Part shown: positions 18,656-25,926 of the stretch, in pieces
How positions within the stretch are numbered: position 1 is the first letter of the stretch
Layout: each line of letters begins with the position of its first letter
Source: Propionivibrio hellwigii
GTDB taxonomy: Bacteria; Pseudomonadota; Gammaproteobacteria; Burkholderiales; Rhodocyclaceae
NCBI RefSeq assembly: GCF_041770905.1
Contig: NZ_JBEUWX010000002.1
Span: 372,001-436,000, forward strand
Reading direction: 5' to 3'
Length of the DNA stretch: 64,000 nucleotides
Made by a program: the position numbers and the translations under genes
Notes under the pieces: model-generated
What the model saw: only the letters and a program-made list of their open reading frames with translations
Database searches by the model: none
What the model was told of the DNA's origin: nothing

Positions 18656-19238
18656 GCCGCTGACTCAACCGGAAGGATGGGTGTGCGGCGTCGACGAAGC
18701 CGGGCGTGGTCCGCTGGCAGGACCGGTCGTCGCGGCGGCGGTTATTCTCGATCCTGCGCGCCCCATCCTAGGGTTAAATGACTCCAAAAAACTTTCCGCT
18801 AAACGCCGCATCGAACTGGCGCAGGAAATCCGCGACAAGGCGCTGGCCTGGTCGATTGCCGAAGCCAGTGTCGAGGAGATCGATCGCCTCAATATTCTTC
18901 AAGCCAGTCTGCTTGCGATGCAGCGGGCGGTGGCGGGAGTCTCGCCCCCTCCGTGCAGGGCGCTGATCGATGGCAATAAATGCCCAATACTGGATTGTCC
19001 GGCGGAGGCCATCGTTGGCGGTGATGGCAAAGTGGCGGCCATTGCCGCCGCGTCGATTTTGGCTAAAACGGCGCGTGACGCGGGCATGGAAGCTTTGCAT
19101 GTGATTTATCCGATGTACGGCTTTGACCGCCATAAAGGTTACCCGACAGCCGCCCATCTTGCCGCATTGCGCCAGTATGGCCTGACGCCGGTGCATCGGC
19201 GCAGCTTCTCGCCAGTCGCACAACTGGCCTTGCTATGA
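18636..19238 (+). CDS. rnhB: ribonuclease HII
   Basis: Cuts RNA in RNA/DNA hybrids and at single ribonucleotides. 200 residues from the ATG at 18636; an alternative TTG at 18621 would add five residues. Both overlap the lpxB end. Catalytic D20-E21 are in CGVDEAGRGPLAGPVV. The other signature parts are LNDSKKLSAKRR and AASILAKTARD. It ends with the YPT region (GYPTAAHLAALRQYG). The lpxB-rnhB order is widespread in proteobacteria. Confidence 0.96.
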   Translation: MPRTLPEPLTQPEGWVCGVDEAGRGPLAGPVVAAAVILDPARPILGLNDSKKLSAKRRIELAQEIRDKALAWSIAEASVEEIDRLNILQASLLAMQRAVAGVSPPPCRALIDGNKCPILDCPAEAIVGGDGKVAAIAAASILAKTARDAGMEALHVIYPMYGFDRHKGYPTAAHLAALRQYGLTPVHRRSFSPVAQLALL

Positions 19239-20092
19239 AGCAGCGCGTCAAAAGCCTTGCCTCGCGGGATAACCCGCATTTCAAGGCGCTGAAAAAGATC
19301 TGCCACAACGGGCACGCACGGCGGGCGGCGGGCATCATCGTGCTTGACGGCATGCATCTGGTCGAAAGCTATACCGAAAGCTGCCTTCGTTTGGGCAGTC
19401 GGCTGGAAGAAATCGTTATCGCCGACAGTGCGCAAGACAAGCCGGAGGTTGCCCGGTATCTGGCTGTGTTGCCGGCGAACGTGCCTGTCACCGTGCTGGC
19501 TGACCGTTTGTTCGACGAACTCGCGCTTGTCCGCTCACCCAGCGGGATCTTGGCGCTGGCGACGCGACCGTCCTGCCCAACGGCGCCCGATGCAGCGAGC
19601 GATGCCGTCCTGCTCGATGGCATTCAAGACCCGGGCAATGTCGGTTCGATTCTGCGCAGCGCCGCAGCGGCGGGGTTCAGCCAGGCCCTCTTGACGGCGG
19701 ATTGTGCGCAGGCATGGTCTCCGAAAGTCCTACGGGCGGCGATGGGCGCACATTTTCTTTTGTCCATCCATGAAAATGTTGATCTGTGCGCCTTCATCAA
19801 CCGCTATTGCGGCCGGACGTTGGCGACAATGCTGAATGCTGCTTCATATCCACTTTTTAGCACGGACGGTTTCGACGGAATTGATCTGGCGCAATCCATG
19901 CGTCCGATTGCCTGGGTGTTTGGCAATGAAGGTCAGGGAATCCGGCCGGCGGTGGCGGCATGCGTGAGCTGCTGCGTTCGCATTCCTATGCCTGGTGCGG
20001 CGGAATCGCTCAATGTCGCGGCGGCGGCGGCCATCTGTTTGTTCGAAACGGTCAGGCAGCGCGGGTGGGCATCTCCCCAAAGGGTGCCCTGA
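19235..20092 (+). CDS. TrmH/SpoU-family RNA 2'-O-methyltransferase
   Basis: SAM-dependent methyltransferase of the knotted (SPOUT) type. 285 residues: an N-terminal L30e-like substrate domain (about 1-110, DNPHFKALKKI), then the catalytic domain with motif 1 LLDGIQDPGNVGSILRSAAA, motif 2 WVFGNEGQGI and motif 3 IPMPGAAESLNVAAAAAI. It overlaps rnhB by 4 bases. The rRNA or tRNA target cannot be told from sequence alone; family members next to rnhB in betaproteobacteria are usually annotated as 23S rRNA methyltransferases. Its stop is followed at once by a 40-bp tandem repeat. Confidence 0.92.
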   Translation: MKQRVKSLASRDNPHFKALKKICHNGHARRAAGIIVLDGMHLVESYTESCLRLGSRLEEIVIADSAQDKPEVARYLAVLPANVPVTVLADRLFDELALVRSPSGILALATRPSCPTAPDAASDAVLLDGIQDPGNVGSILRSAAAAGFSQALLTADCAQAWSPKVLRAAMGAHFLLSIHENVDLCAFINRYCGRTLATMLNAASYPLFSTDGFDGIDLAQSMRPIAWVFGNEGQGIRPAVAACVSCCVRIPMPGAAESLNVAAAAAICLFETVRQRGWASPQRVP

Positions 20093-20094
20093 GG

Positions 20095-20276
20095 CCCTTG
20101 TAAACAGGGCATCTCCAAAGGGGTGGCCGGAGAAGCCCTATCCATGCGGGGTTCAGGGCGCCTGTCCGGAAATGCCCTATCTACGCGGGGTTCAGGGCAC
20201 CTGCCCGGAGATGGCCTATCCACGCGGGGTTTAGGGTGCCTGTCCGGAGATGGCCTATCCACGCCGGGTTCAGAGG
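20095..20276 (+). repeat. 40-bp tandem repeat array between two convergent genes
   Basis: About four imperfect copies of a 40-bp unit, each with CTATC(C/T)ACGCGGGGTT then CAGGGCACCTG(C/T)CCGGAG. It fills almost all the space between the methyltransferase stop and the smpB stop. The unit is related to the dispersed CCCGCGTAAATAGGGC-type repeats elsewhere in this window. It may act as a terminator or 3'-end stabiliser for both genes. Confidence 0.75.
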
Positions 20277-20279
20277 GGG

Positions 20280-20723
20280 TCAATTAACCCGCATCAGGCG
20301 CGCCTTTTCGCGTTCCCAGTCGCGGGTTTTTTCGGCCTCGCGCTTGTCGTGCTGTTTCTTGCCCTTGGCGAGGCCGACCTCTGCCTTGACGCGACCCTTT
20401 AAAAAATGCAGATCAAGCGGAATCAAGGCATAACCGGCGCGTTCTACCTTGCCGATCAGGCGGTTGATTTGGCTGGCGTGCAGGAGCAATTTGCGCGTGC
20501 GCAGCGGATCCGGCTTGATGTGTGTCGATGCTTCGGCCAGCGGCGTGATGTGCATGCCAAAAATGAACAATTCGCCATTGCGGACGACGACGTAAGATTC
20601 CTTGATATTGGCACGTCCCGCCCGGATCGCCTTGACTTCCCAGCCTTCGAGTGCGATTCCGGCCTCAAAGCGCTCTTCGATGAAGTAATCGTGAAAGGCT
20701 TTTTTGTTGGTGAGGATGCTCAT
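20280..20723 (-). CDS. smpB: SsrA-binding protein SmpB
   Basis: Partner of tmRNA in rescue of stalled ribosomes. 147 residues with the family patterns NKKAFHDYFIEERFEAGIAL, GWEVKAIRAGRANIKESYV, the central ASTHIKPDPLRTRKLLLH and a basic unstructured tail (GKKQHDKREAEKTRDWEREK). It diverges from ratA. The tmRNA gene itself is not in this window. Confidence 0.97.
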   Translation of the reverse strand: MSILTNKKAFHDYFIEERFEAGIALEGWEVKAIRAGRANIKESYVVVRNGELFIFGMHITPLAEASTHIKPDPLRTRKLLLHASQINRLIGKVERAGYALIPLDLHFLKGRVKAEVGLAKGKKQHDKREAEKTRDWEREKARLMRVN

Positions 20724-20803
20724 GAAATGTTCCTGATGGTTCGGTTGGGCGAAAAGCCGATGCTAGAATGCAATTTTACGTGATTGGCGGAGTTGGGCGG
20801 TAC

Positions 20804-21247
20804 ATGGTGAAGGTTGAGCGATCGCTCTTGATTGCGCATTCGGCGCAGCGGATGTTTGACCTGGTCGAGGATATCGAAGCCTATCCGGACTTCCTGCCTT
20901 GGTGCGCGCGCACCGAAGTCAGCCACCGGGATGCAGCCAGTACTGTAGCGACGTTGTATGTCGATTATCTGGGGGCCAGGGCGCATTTCACGACGAGGAA
21001 CGACAAGCGGCCTCCGCAATCCATGCGCCTGAAACTGGTCGATGGTCCGTTCCACCAGCTCGAAGGCCTCTGGCATTTTAAATCGCTGGCGGACAATGCC
21101 TGTAAGATCGAATTCCGCTTAGGGTACGAATTTTCCGGCAGATTGTTTAGCGCAGTTATTGGCCCGGTCTTCGGGCATATCTGCGATACGATGGTCGATG
21201 CGTTTGCCCAGCGCGCCAATGAGGTTTATGGAGAAGGGTATGTCTGA
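20804..21247 (+). CDS. ratA: RatA / Coq10-type START-domain protein
   Basis: Member of the COQ10/START family. The E. coli homologue has been described as a ribosome-association toxin and, by analogy with Coq10, as a ubiquinone-binding protein. I start at the ATG at 20804 (VKVERSLLIAHSAQRMFDLV), which removes 12 unlikely upstream residues and leaves 147. The core shows VEDIEAYPDFLPWC and the C-terminal helix GPVFGHICDTMVDAFAQRA. It overlaps the next gene by 8 bases and is divergent from smpB, the usual ratA-rnfH/smpB arrangement. Confidence 0.9.
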   Translation: MVKVERSLLIAHSAQRMFDLVEDIEAYPDFLPWCARTEVSHRDAASTVATLYVDYLGARAHFTTRNDKRPPQSMRLKLVDGPFHQLEGLWHFKSLADNACKIEFRLGYEFSGRLFSAVIGPVFGHICDTMVDAFAQRANEVYGEGYV

Positions 21248-21599
21248 TCCTGCTGGTCAGATCCGCGTTGAGGTCGTCTATGCCTTGCCGGACGAGCAGA
21301 AGATTTTTTCGTTTCATCTCCCTGAGGGGGCGACGGTCAGGCAGGGCATCGAACAGTCGGGTATCCTCGAAAAATATCCCGAAATCGATCTGGAAAAAAA
21401 TAAGCTCGGTATTTTTGCGAAGCTGACCAAGCCTGATGCGGTGCTCCATGACCGCGACCGCATCGAAATTTACCGGCCGCTGATTGCGGATCCAAAAGAA
21501 GTCCGTAAGCAGCGCGCAGCGGAAAGTAAAGCCACGAAAAAAGGCGCCGGCGAGGCGGAGGGCGGAGAGGGCGTTGCCAAAGGAACGCCCGGAAACTAG
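21240..21599 (+). CDS. rnfH: RnfH (RatB) family protein, UPF0125
   Basis: Small ubiquitin-like fold protein of unknown biochemical role, almost always encoded next to ratA. 119 residues: IRVEVVYALPDEQKIFSFHL, VRQGIEQSGIL, and DRDRIEIYRPLIADPKEVRKQRA are the conserved parts. The last 25 residues are a low-complexity Gly/Glu/Lys tail. It starts inside ratA. The name comes from Rnf clusters in other organisms and does not imply a role in electron transfer here. Confidence 0.88.
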   Translation: MSDPAGQIRVEVVYALPDEQKIFSFHLPEGATVRQGIEQSGILEKYPEIDLEKNKLGIFAKLTKPDAVLHDRDRIEIYRPLIADPKEVRKQRAAESKATKKGAGEAEGGEGVAKGTPGN

Positions 21600-21633
21600 A
21601 AGGGCATGTTAGAAGGGCATGTACCGATCGGCA

Positions 21634-21860
21634 CCTCCGGAGCCCGCGTAGAGTGTGGATAAGGCATCTCCGGGCGCCACCTCGGAAACCCGCGTGGATA
21701 AAGGGGCTCCGGGCTGCTAGTTTTTGCTCATCTTTCCAGGCGCTTACCCACGGAGGAGGGTGGGGTGCCCCCGGAAATGCCCGTGGATAAAGGGCTTCAG
21801 AAAGCCTCAGGGCACCCCTCTGGGATGCCCTGTTTACGCGGGTTTGCGGGCAGCGCCGCG
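21634..21860 (+). repeat. dispersed repeat cluster downstream of rnfH
   Basis: Several modules of the window-wide family, such as CCCGCGTGGATAAAGG and GATGCCCTGTTTACGCGGG, spaced through the gap between rnfH and the convergent DUF4124 gene. They resemble the repeats that flank rhuM. Some can pair into hairpins (AAGCCTCAGGGCA region). No gene is seen here. Confidence 0.6.
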
Positions 21861-21899
21861 TTACCGCATTTAACTACCTTGTTTGCCGTCTTATTGGTT

Positions 21900-22364
21900 T
21901 TATTGGCATTCGGCTTCTTGCAAGGCTTGGCGCGTCTTGTCCAGTTCCGCCTTACGCTCCTTGTCTTCCAGGAAGTAGCGTTCCCCTTTATCGTTGACCT
22001 GCGCAATGCGCACGCCTGACTCAAGTACGCGGGCGTTACGCTGAATGTTGTCGCAACGCTGTTTTTTCTGGGCAAGCGCTTTCTGGTCTTGCGCTTCTTG
22101 GCTAGATTTTTCCTGCGCCTCTTGTTGGCGCTTGCGGAAAGCCATGTCCTTTTCGGCCAGTGTTGTCGTGGGGTTCGCAGCCGGTGCGGCAGGTGCCTTG
22201 GACGTAATTACGCGCTTTTGTGTAATGCCTCCGGGCGGCGGTTTGTCGGAATAAACGGTCTTGCCCTTGGCGTCTTTCCATTGAAAAATCTGGGCATTGG
22301 CCGCAACGGCGAAGACGGTCGCTGCGCAAGCAATAAACACGTGTTTCATGGAGAAGTGTGTCAT
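21900..22364 (-). CDS. DUF4124-containing periplasmic protein
   Basis: 154 residues with a signal peptide (HVFIACAATVFAVAANA, cut before QIFQW). The mature N-terminus carries the DUF4124 pattern IFQWKDAKGKTVYSDKPPP. A Glu/Gln/Lys-rich helical, probably coiled-coil, region follows from about residue 70 to 150. The function of the family is unknown. Two starts are possible (22364 or 22349); the first has AGGA upstream. It is divergent from guaB, and such a gene beside guaB is often seen in betaproteobacteria. Confidence 0.8.
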   Translation of the reverse strand: MTHFSMKHVFIACAATVFAVAANAQIFQWKDAKGKTVYSDKPPPGGITQKRVITSKAPAAPAANPTTTLAEKDMAFRKRQQEAQEKSSQEAQDQKALAQKKQRCDNIQRNARVLESGVRIAQVNDKGERYFLEDKERKAELDKTRQALQEAECQ

Positions 22365-22374
22365 GGCGTTCGTC

Positions 22375-22402
22375 CTGATTCATAAGGCATATACGGTATA
22401 AT
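22375..22402 (+). promoter_or_regulatory. guaB promoter
   Basis: A perfect -10 TATAAT at 22397-22402, with a weak -35 (CTGATT at 22375-22380, 16-base spacing), about 30 bases before the guaB start. TAGGAG at 22417-22422 is the ribosome binding site. No operator sequence such as a PurR box is obvious. Confidence 0.5.
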
Positions 22403-22430
22403 ACCGATTTGTGACCTAGGAGCAAAGCCC

Positions 22431-23891
22431 ATGCGTTTATTGCAGAAAGCGCTGACGTTCGACGACGTACTGCTCATCCCCGCTCATTCTTCTGTTCTCC
22501 CGCGCGAAGTCAGCCTGAAAACACGCCTGACGCGCAATATTAGCTTGAATATGCCGCTCGTTTCGGCAGCTATGGACACCGTGACGGAAAGCCGTTTGGC
22601 GATTGCGCTGGCGCAGGAAGGCGGCATTGGCATTATCCACAAAAATCTTTCACCCCAGGCACAGGCAGCCGAGGTGGTACGGGTCAAGCGCTTTGAATCG
22701 GGCGTGCTGAAGAACCCGATTACCGTGTCTCCCTCAATGACCGTACACGAAGTGCTGGATTTGTCGCGACAACACCGGATTTCTGGATTCCCCGTACTGG
22801 AAGGGCGGCAGGTCGTCGGCATTGTCACCAACCGCGATTTGCGTTTCGAGACCCAGCTCGATCAGCCTATCCGCAACATCATGACGCCGCGCGAGCGCCT
22901 GGTGACGGTACACGAAGGCGCCAGTATTGATGAGGGTAAGGCACTGATCCACAAACATCGCATTGAACGCGTTCTGGTGGTCAATGATGCATTTGAGTTG
23001 TGCGGCCTGATTACGGTCAAGGACATCATCAAAACGACGGAGCATCCAAACTCCTGCAAAGATTCCACTGGCCGGCTGCGCGTTGGTGCGGCCGTGGGAG
23101 TGGGCGAGGGAACCGAAGAGCGTGTGGCGCTGCTTGCCGAAGCGGGCGTCGACGTGATCGTTGTCGATACCGCGCACGGGCATTCACAAGGCGTGCTGGA
23201 GCGCGTGCACTGGGTTAAGCGGGAATTTCCGCACATTGATGTCATCGGCGGCAACATTGCCACGGGCGATGCGGCGCTGGCGCTGGTGGATGCCGGCGCA
23301 GATGGCGTCAAGGTCGGTATTGGGCCAGGATCGATCTGTACAACACGCATTGTTGCCGGCGTCGGCGTGCCGCAGATCACGGCCATCCAGAATGTCTCTG
23401 ACGCCCTGAAAAATACGGGCGTTCCGATGATCGCCGACGGCGGAATCCGCTATTCCGGCGATATCTGCAAGGCAATTGCCGCAGGTGCTAATTCCGTGAT
23501 GCTCGGCGGCCTGTTTGCCGGTACGGAAGAAGCGCCGGGAGAGGTTGAGCTATACCAGGGGCGCTCCTATAAATCGTATCGTGGCATGGGGTCGCTGGGT
23601 GCCATGGCCGCGGGCGCGGCAGATCGTTATTTCCAGGAAGGCACGGGCAATATCGAGAAATTTGTGCCGGAAGGCATCGAAGGGCGCGTCCCCTACAAGG
23701 GGCCGGTTTTGGTCGTCATTCATCAATTGCTCGGCGGCTTGCGCTCATCGATGGGGTATCTGGGGTGCGCGCAGATTGCCGATATGCATGAAAAAGCGGT
23801 TTTCGTCGAAATTACCGCCGCGGGTGTGCGTGAATCGCATGTCCACGACGTGCAGATTGTTAAGGAAGCGCCCAATTACCGCGCGGAGTAG
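22431..23891 (+). CDS. guaB: inosine-5'-monophosphate dehydrogenase
   Basis: Oxidises IMP to XMP with NAD+, the committed step to guanine nucleotides. 486 residues: a TIM barrel interrupted at about residues 95-205 by two CBS domains. The catalytic cysteine C303 is in GPGSICTTRIVAGVG. The N-terminal block FDDVLLIPAHS and flap region YRGMGSLGAM are standard. It is followed by guaA, giving the full IMP-to-GMP pathway. Confidence 0.98.
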   Translation: MRLLQKALTFDDVLLIPAHSSVLPREVSLKTRLTRNISLNMPLVSAAMDTVTESRLAIALAQEGGIGIIHKNLSPQAQAAEVVRVKRFESGVLKNPITVSPSMTVHEVLDLSRQHRISGFPVLEGRQVVGIVTNRDLRFETQLDQPIRNIMTPRERLVTVHEGASIDEGKALIHKHRIERVLVVNDAFELCGLITVKDIIKTTEHPNSCKDSTGRLRVGAAVGVGEGTEERVALLAEAGVDVIVVDTAHGHSQGVLERVHWVKREFPHIDVIGGNIATGDAALALVDAGADGVKVGIGPGSICTTRIVAGVGVPQITAIQNVSDALKNTGVPMIADGGIRYSGDICKAIAAGANSVMLGGLFAGTEEAPGEVELYQGRSYKSYRGMGSLGAMAAGAADRYFQEGTGNIEKFVPEGIEGRVPYKGPVLVVIHQLLGGLRSSMGYLGCAQIADMHEKAVFVEITAAGVRESHVHDVQIVKEAPNYRAE

Positions 23892-23974
23892 CAGGTCTTA
23901 GGTTCTTATCTTTTGCGGGTTGCTGACAGGCATGGGCATGGCGGCAGCCCGCATTTTTATTGAAGGCGGCAGGC

Positions 23975-25666
23975 ATGTCTCATCACAAAATTCTCATCCT
24001 CGATTTTGGCTCTCAGGTCACGCAACTCATCGCCCGACGCATCCGCGAAGCGCATGTGTATTGCGAGGTGCACCCTTGCGACGTCAGTAGCGACTGGCTG
24101 CGCCAGTTCGCGGCCGATGGCAATCTCAAGGGCATCATCCTTTCTGGTGGACACGCCAGCGTGTACGATGTGGACGACCGCGCGCCCGATGCCGTGTTCG
24201 AACTGGGGGTTCCCGTGCTCGGCATTTGCTACGGCATGCAGACCATGGCGCAGCAACTGGGCGGGCAAGTGCAGGGCAGCAACACCCGCGAATTTGGCTA
24301 TGCCGAAGTGCGCGCCCACGGCCACACAGCGCTCTTGAAAGACATTCAAGACTTTCATGCCCCCGAAGGCCACGGCATGCTGAAAGTGTGGATGAGCCAC
24401 GGTGACAAAGTGACCAATTTGCCTGAGGGCTTCAAAGTCATGGCCAGTACGCCCAGCTGCCCCATTGCTGGCATGGCCGACGAGGCGCGGCGCTTTTACG
24501 GCGTGCAGTTCCACCCGGAAGTCACGCACACCGTGCAAGGCCGTGCGATGCTGGAGCGCTTTGTGCTCGACATCTGCGCCGCCAAGCCCGACTGGATCAT
24601 GCGCGACCACATCGAAGAGGCGGTGGAAAAAATCCGCGCGCAAGTGGGCGATGAAGAAGTCATCTTGGGCCTGTCGGGCGGTGTTGACTCATCCGTCGCT
24701 GCCGCGCTCATCCACCGTGCCATTGGCGACCAGCTCACCTGCGTGTTTGTTGATCACGGGCTCTTGCGCCTGAATGAGGGCGACATGGTCATGAACATGT
24801 TCGCTGGCGGTTCGTCGTACGGCCGCCCCGAAGACGAACCAGCCCCCTCGGAGGGCAGCGAACGCAGTGAGCGTGGGGGCAAAAAAAATCACGCCAAAGT
24901 GGTGCGCGTCGATGTCAGCCAGCTCTTCCTCGATGCGCTCAAGGGCGTGTCCGACCCCGAGCAAAAGCGCAAGATCATTGGTAAGCTGTTCGTCGATGTT
25001 TTCAAAGCCGAAGCTGAGAAGCTCAAGGCCAGCGGCGCCGGCCACAAGGGCGCCACTTTCCTGGCTCAAGGCACCATCTACCCCGACGTAATTGAATCCG
25101 GCGGCGCCAAGAGCAAAAAAGCCGTCGTCATCAAAAGCCACCACAACGTCGGCGGCCTGCCCGAGCAACTGGGCCTGAAACTGCTGGAGCCGCTGCGCGA
25201 TTTGTTCAAAGACGAAGTGCGCGAACTCGGCGTGGCTCTTGGCCTGCCGCACGACATGGTCTACCGCCACCCCTTCCCCGGCCCGGGCCTGGGCGTGCGC
25301 ATCCTGGGCGAAATCAAAAAAGAATATGCCGACCTGCTGCGCCAGGCCGACGCCATCTTTATCGAAGAACTGCGCTCCACCATCGAACCCAACAGCGGCA
25401 AAAGCTGGTACGACCTCACCAGCCAGGCCTTCACCGTCTTCTTGCCGGTCAAGAGCGTCGGCGTCATGGGAGATGGCCGCACTTACGACTACGTTGTGGC
25501 CCTGCGCGCCGTGCAAACCAGCGACTTCATGACCGCCGACTGGGCCGAACTGCCGTATGCGTTGCTGAAAAAAGTGTCGTCCCGAATCATCAACGAAGTG
25601 CGCGGTATCAACCGCGTGACCTATGACGTTTCCAGCAAACCGCCCGCGACGATTGAGTGGGAGTGA
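23975..25666 (+). CDS. guaA: GMP synthase (glutamine-hydrolysing), with a short in-frame insertion
   Basis: Converts XMP to GMP. 563 residues from the ATG at 23975; the in-frame upstream start at 23960 is less likely. The amidotransferase domain has C85 in GICYGMQ. The ATP pyrophosphatase P-loop is at residues 234-239 (SGGVDS). The dimerisation domain ends in TYDVSSKPPATIEWE. Residues 277-305 (Gly/Ser/Glu-rich) are not part of any GuaA I know; they replace about four residues between the NMF and HAKVVRV segments and are encoded by inverted-repeat DNA. Codon choice and sequence look like Comamonadaceae GuaA more than the neighbouring genes do, so transfer is possible. Confidence 0.95.
   Translation: MSHHKILILDFGSQVTQLIARRIREAHVYCEVHPCDVSSDWLRQFAADGNLKGIILSGGHASVYDVDDRAPDAVFELGVPVLGICYGMQTMAQQLGGQVQGSNTREFGYAEVRAHGHTALLKDIQDFHAPEGHGMLKVWMSHGDKVTNLPEGFKVMASTPSCPIAGMADEARRFYGVQFHPEVTHTVQGRAMLERFVLDICAAKPDWIMRDHIEEAVEKIRAQVGDEEVILGLSGGVDSSVAAALIHRAIGDQLTCVFVDHGLLRLNEGDMVMNMFAGGSSYGRPEDEPAPSEGSERSERGGKKNHAKVVRVDVSQLFLDALKGVSDPEQKRKIIGKLFVDVFKAEAEKLKASGAGHKGATFLAQGTIYPDVIESGGAKSKKAVVIKSHHNVGGLPEQLGLKLLEPLRDLFKDEVRELGVALGLPHDMVYRHPFPGPGLGVRILGEIKKEYADLLRQADAIFIEELRSTIEPNSGKSWYDLTSQAFTVFLPVKSVGVMGDGRTYDYVVALRAVQTSDFMTADWAELPYALLKKVSSRIINEVRGINRVTYDVSSKPPATIEWE
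24809..24880 (+). repeat. inverted-repeat insertion inside guaA
   Basis: Two adjacent palindromic parts. GGTTCGTC at 24809-24816 pairs with GACGAACC at 24833-24840. GCCCCC at 24842-24847 pairs with GGGGGC at 24875-24880, around the inner bases CGAACGCAGTGAGCG. The second part looks like the palindromic repeat common between genes in Comamonadaceae (from memory, not searched). It keeps the guaA frame open. Confidence 0.7.
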
Positions 25667-25926
25667 ATACACGTTTGGCAATACACGGCACGACAAGGCA
25701 AGAAACACTTCCCAATCGCGCGTCAACGCGGAGTTTCTGATTTAGCCAATAATGCCCACTCAATTTTATAGGTTAATGAATAATTTAAGATATTCTATGA
25801 AGTGATAGAGATTGATTGCAGGGATATTTGGTATATGTCTTTCTGCGTCAGGTGCAGTAAACAATAGGCTCAGGAGTGACTATTACTGTTGAGTAGCCAA
25901 AAGAAATTAAAAACAGGTGCGCAACA
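25667..25926 (+). other. AT-rich leader before the RT-nitrilase gene; possible non-coding RNA
   Basis: 260 bases with no ORF of note and a sharp fall in GC content compared with guaA. Several defence-associated reverse transcriptases have a structured RNA directly upstream. Here I see only weak pairing, for example GGCTCA near 25867 with TGAG and GCC near 25890-25898. An RNA gene is therefore possible but unproven. The ribosome binding site for the next gene (AGG at 25915-25917) is poor. Confidence 0.25.

Noticed and set aside
20095..20276. CRISPR array
   Set aside because: The 40-bp units are contiguous, imperfect, and have no separate unique spacers; no cas genes are nearby.
24803..24892. 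Intein or frameshift in guaA
   Set aside because: The extra part is only about 27 residues, in frame, without intein motifs.
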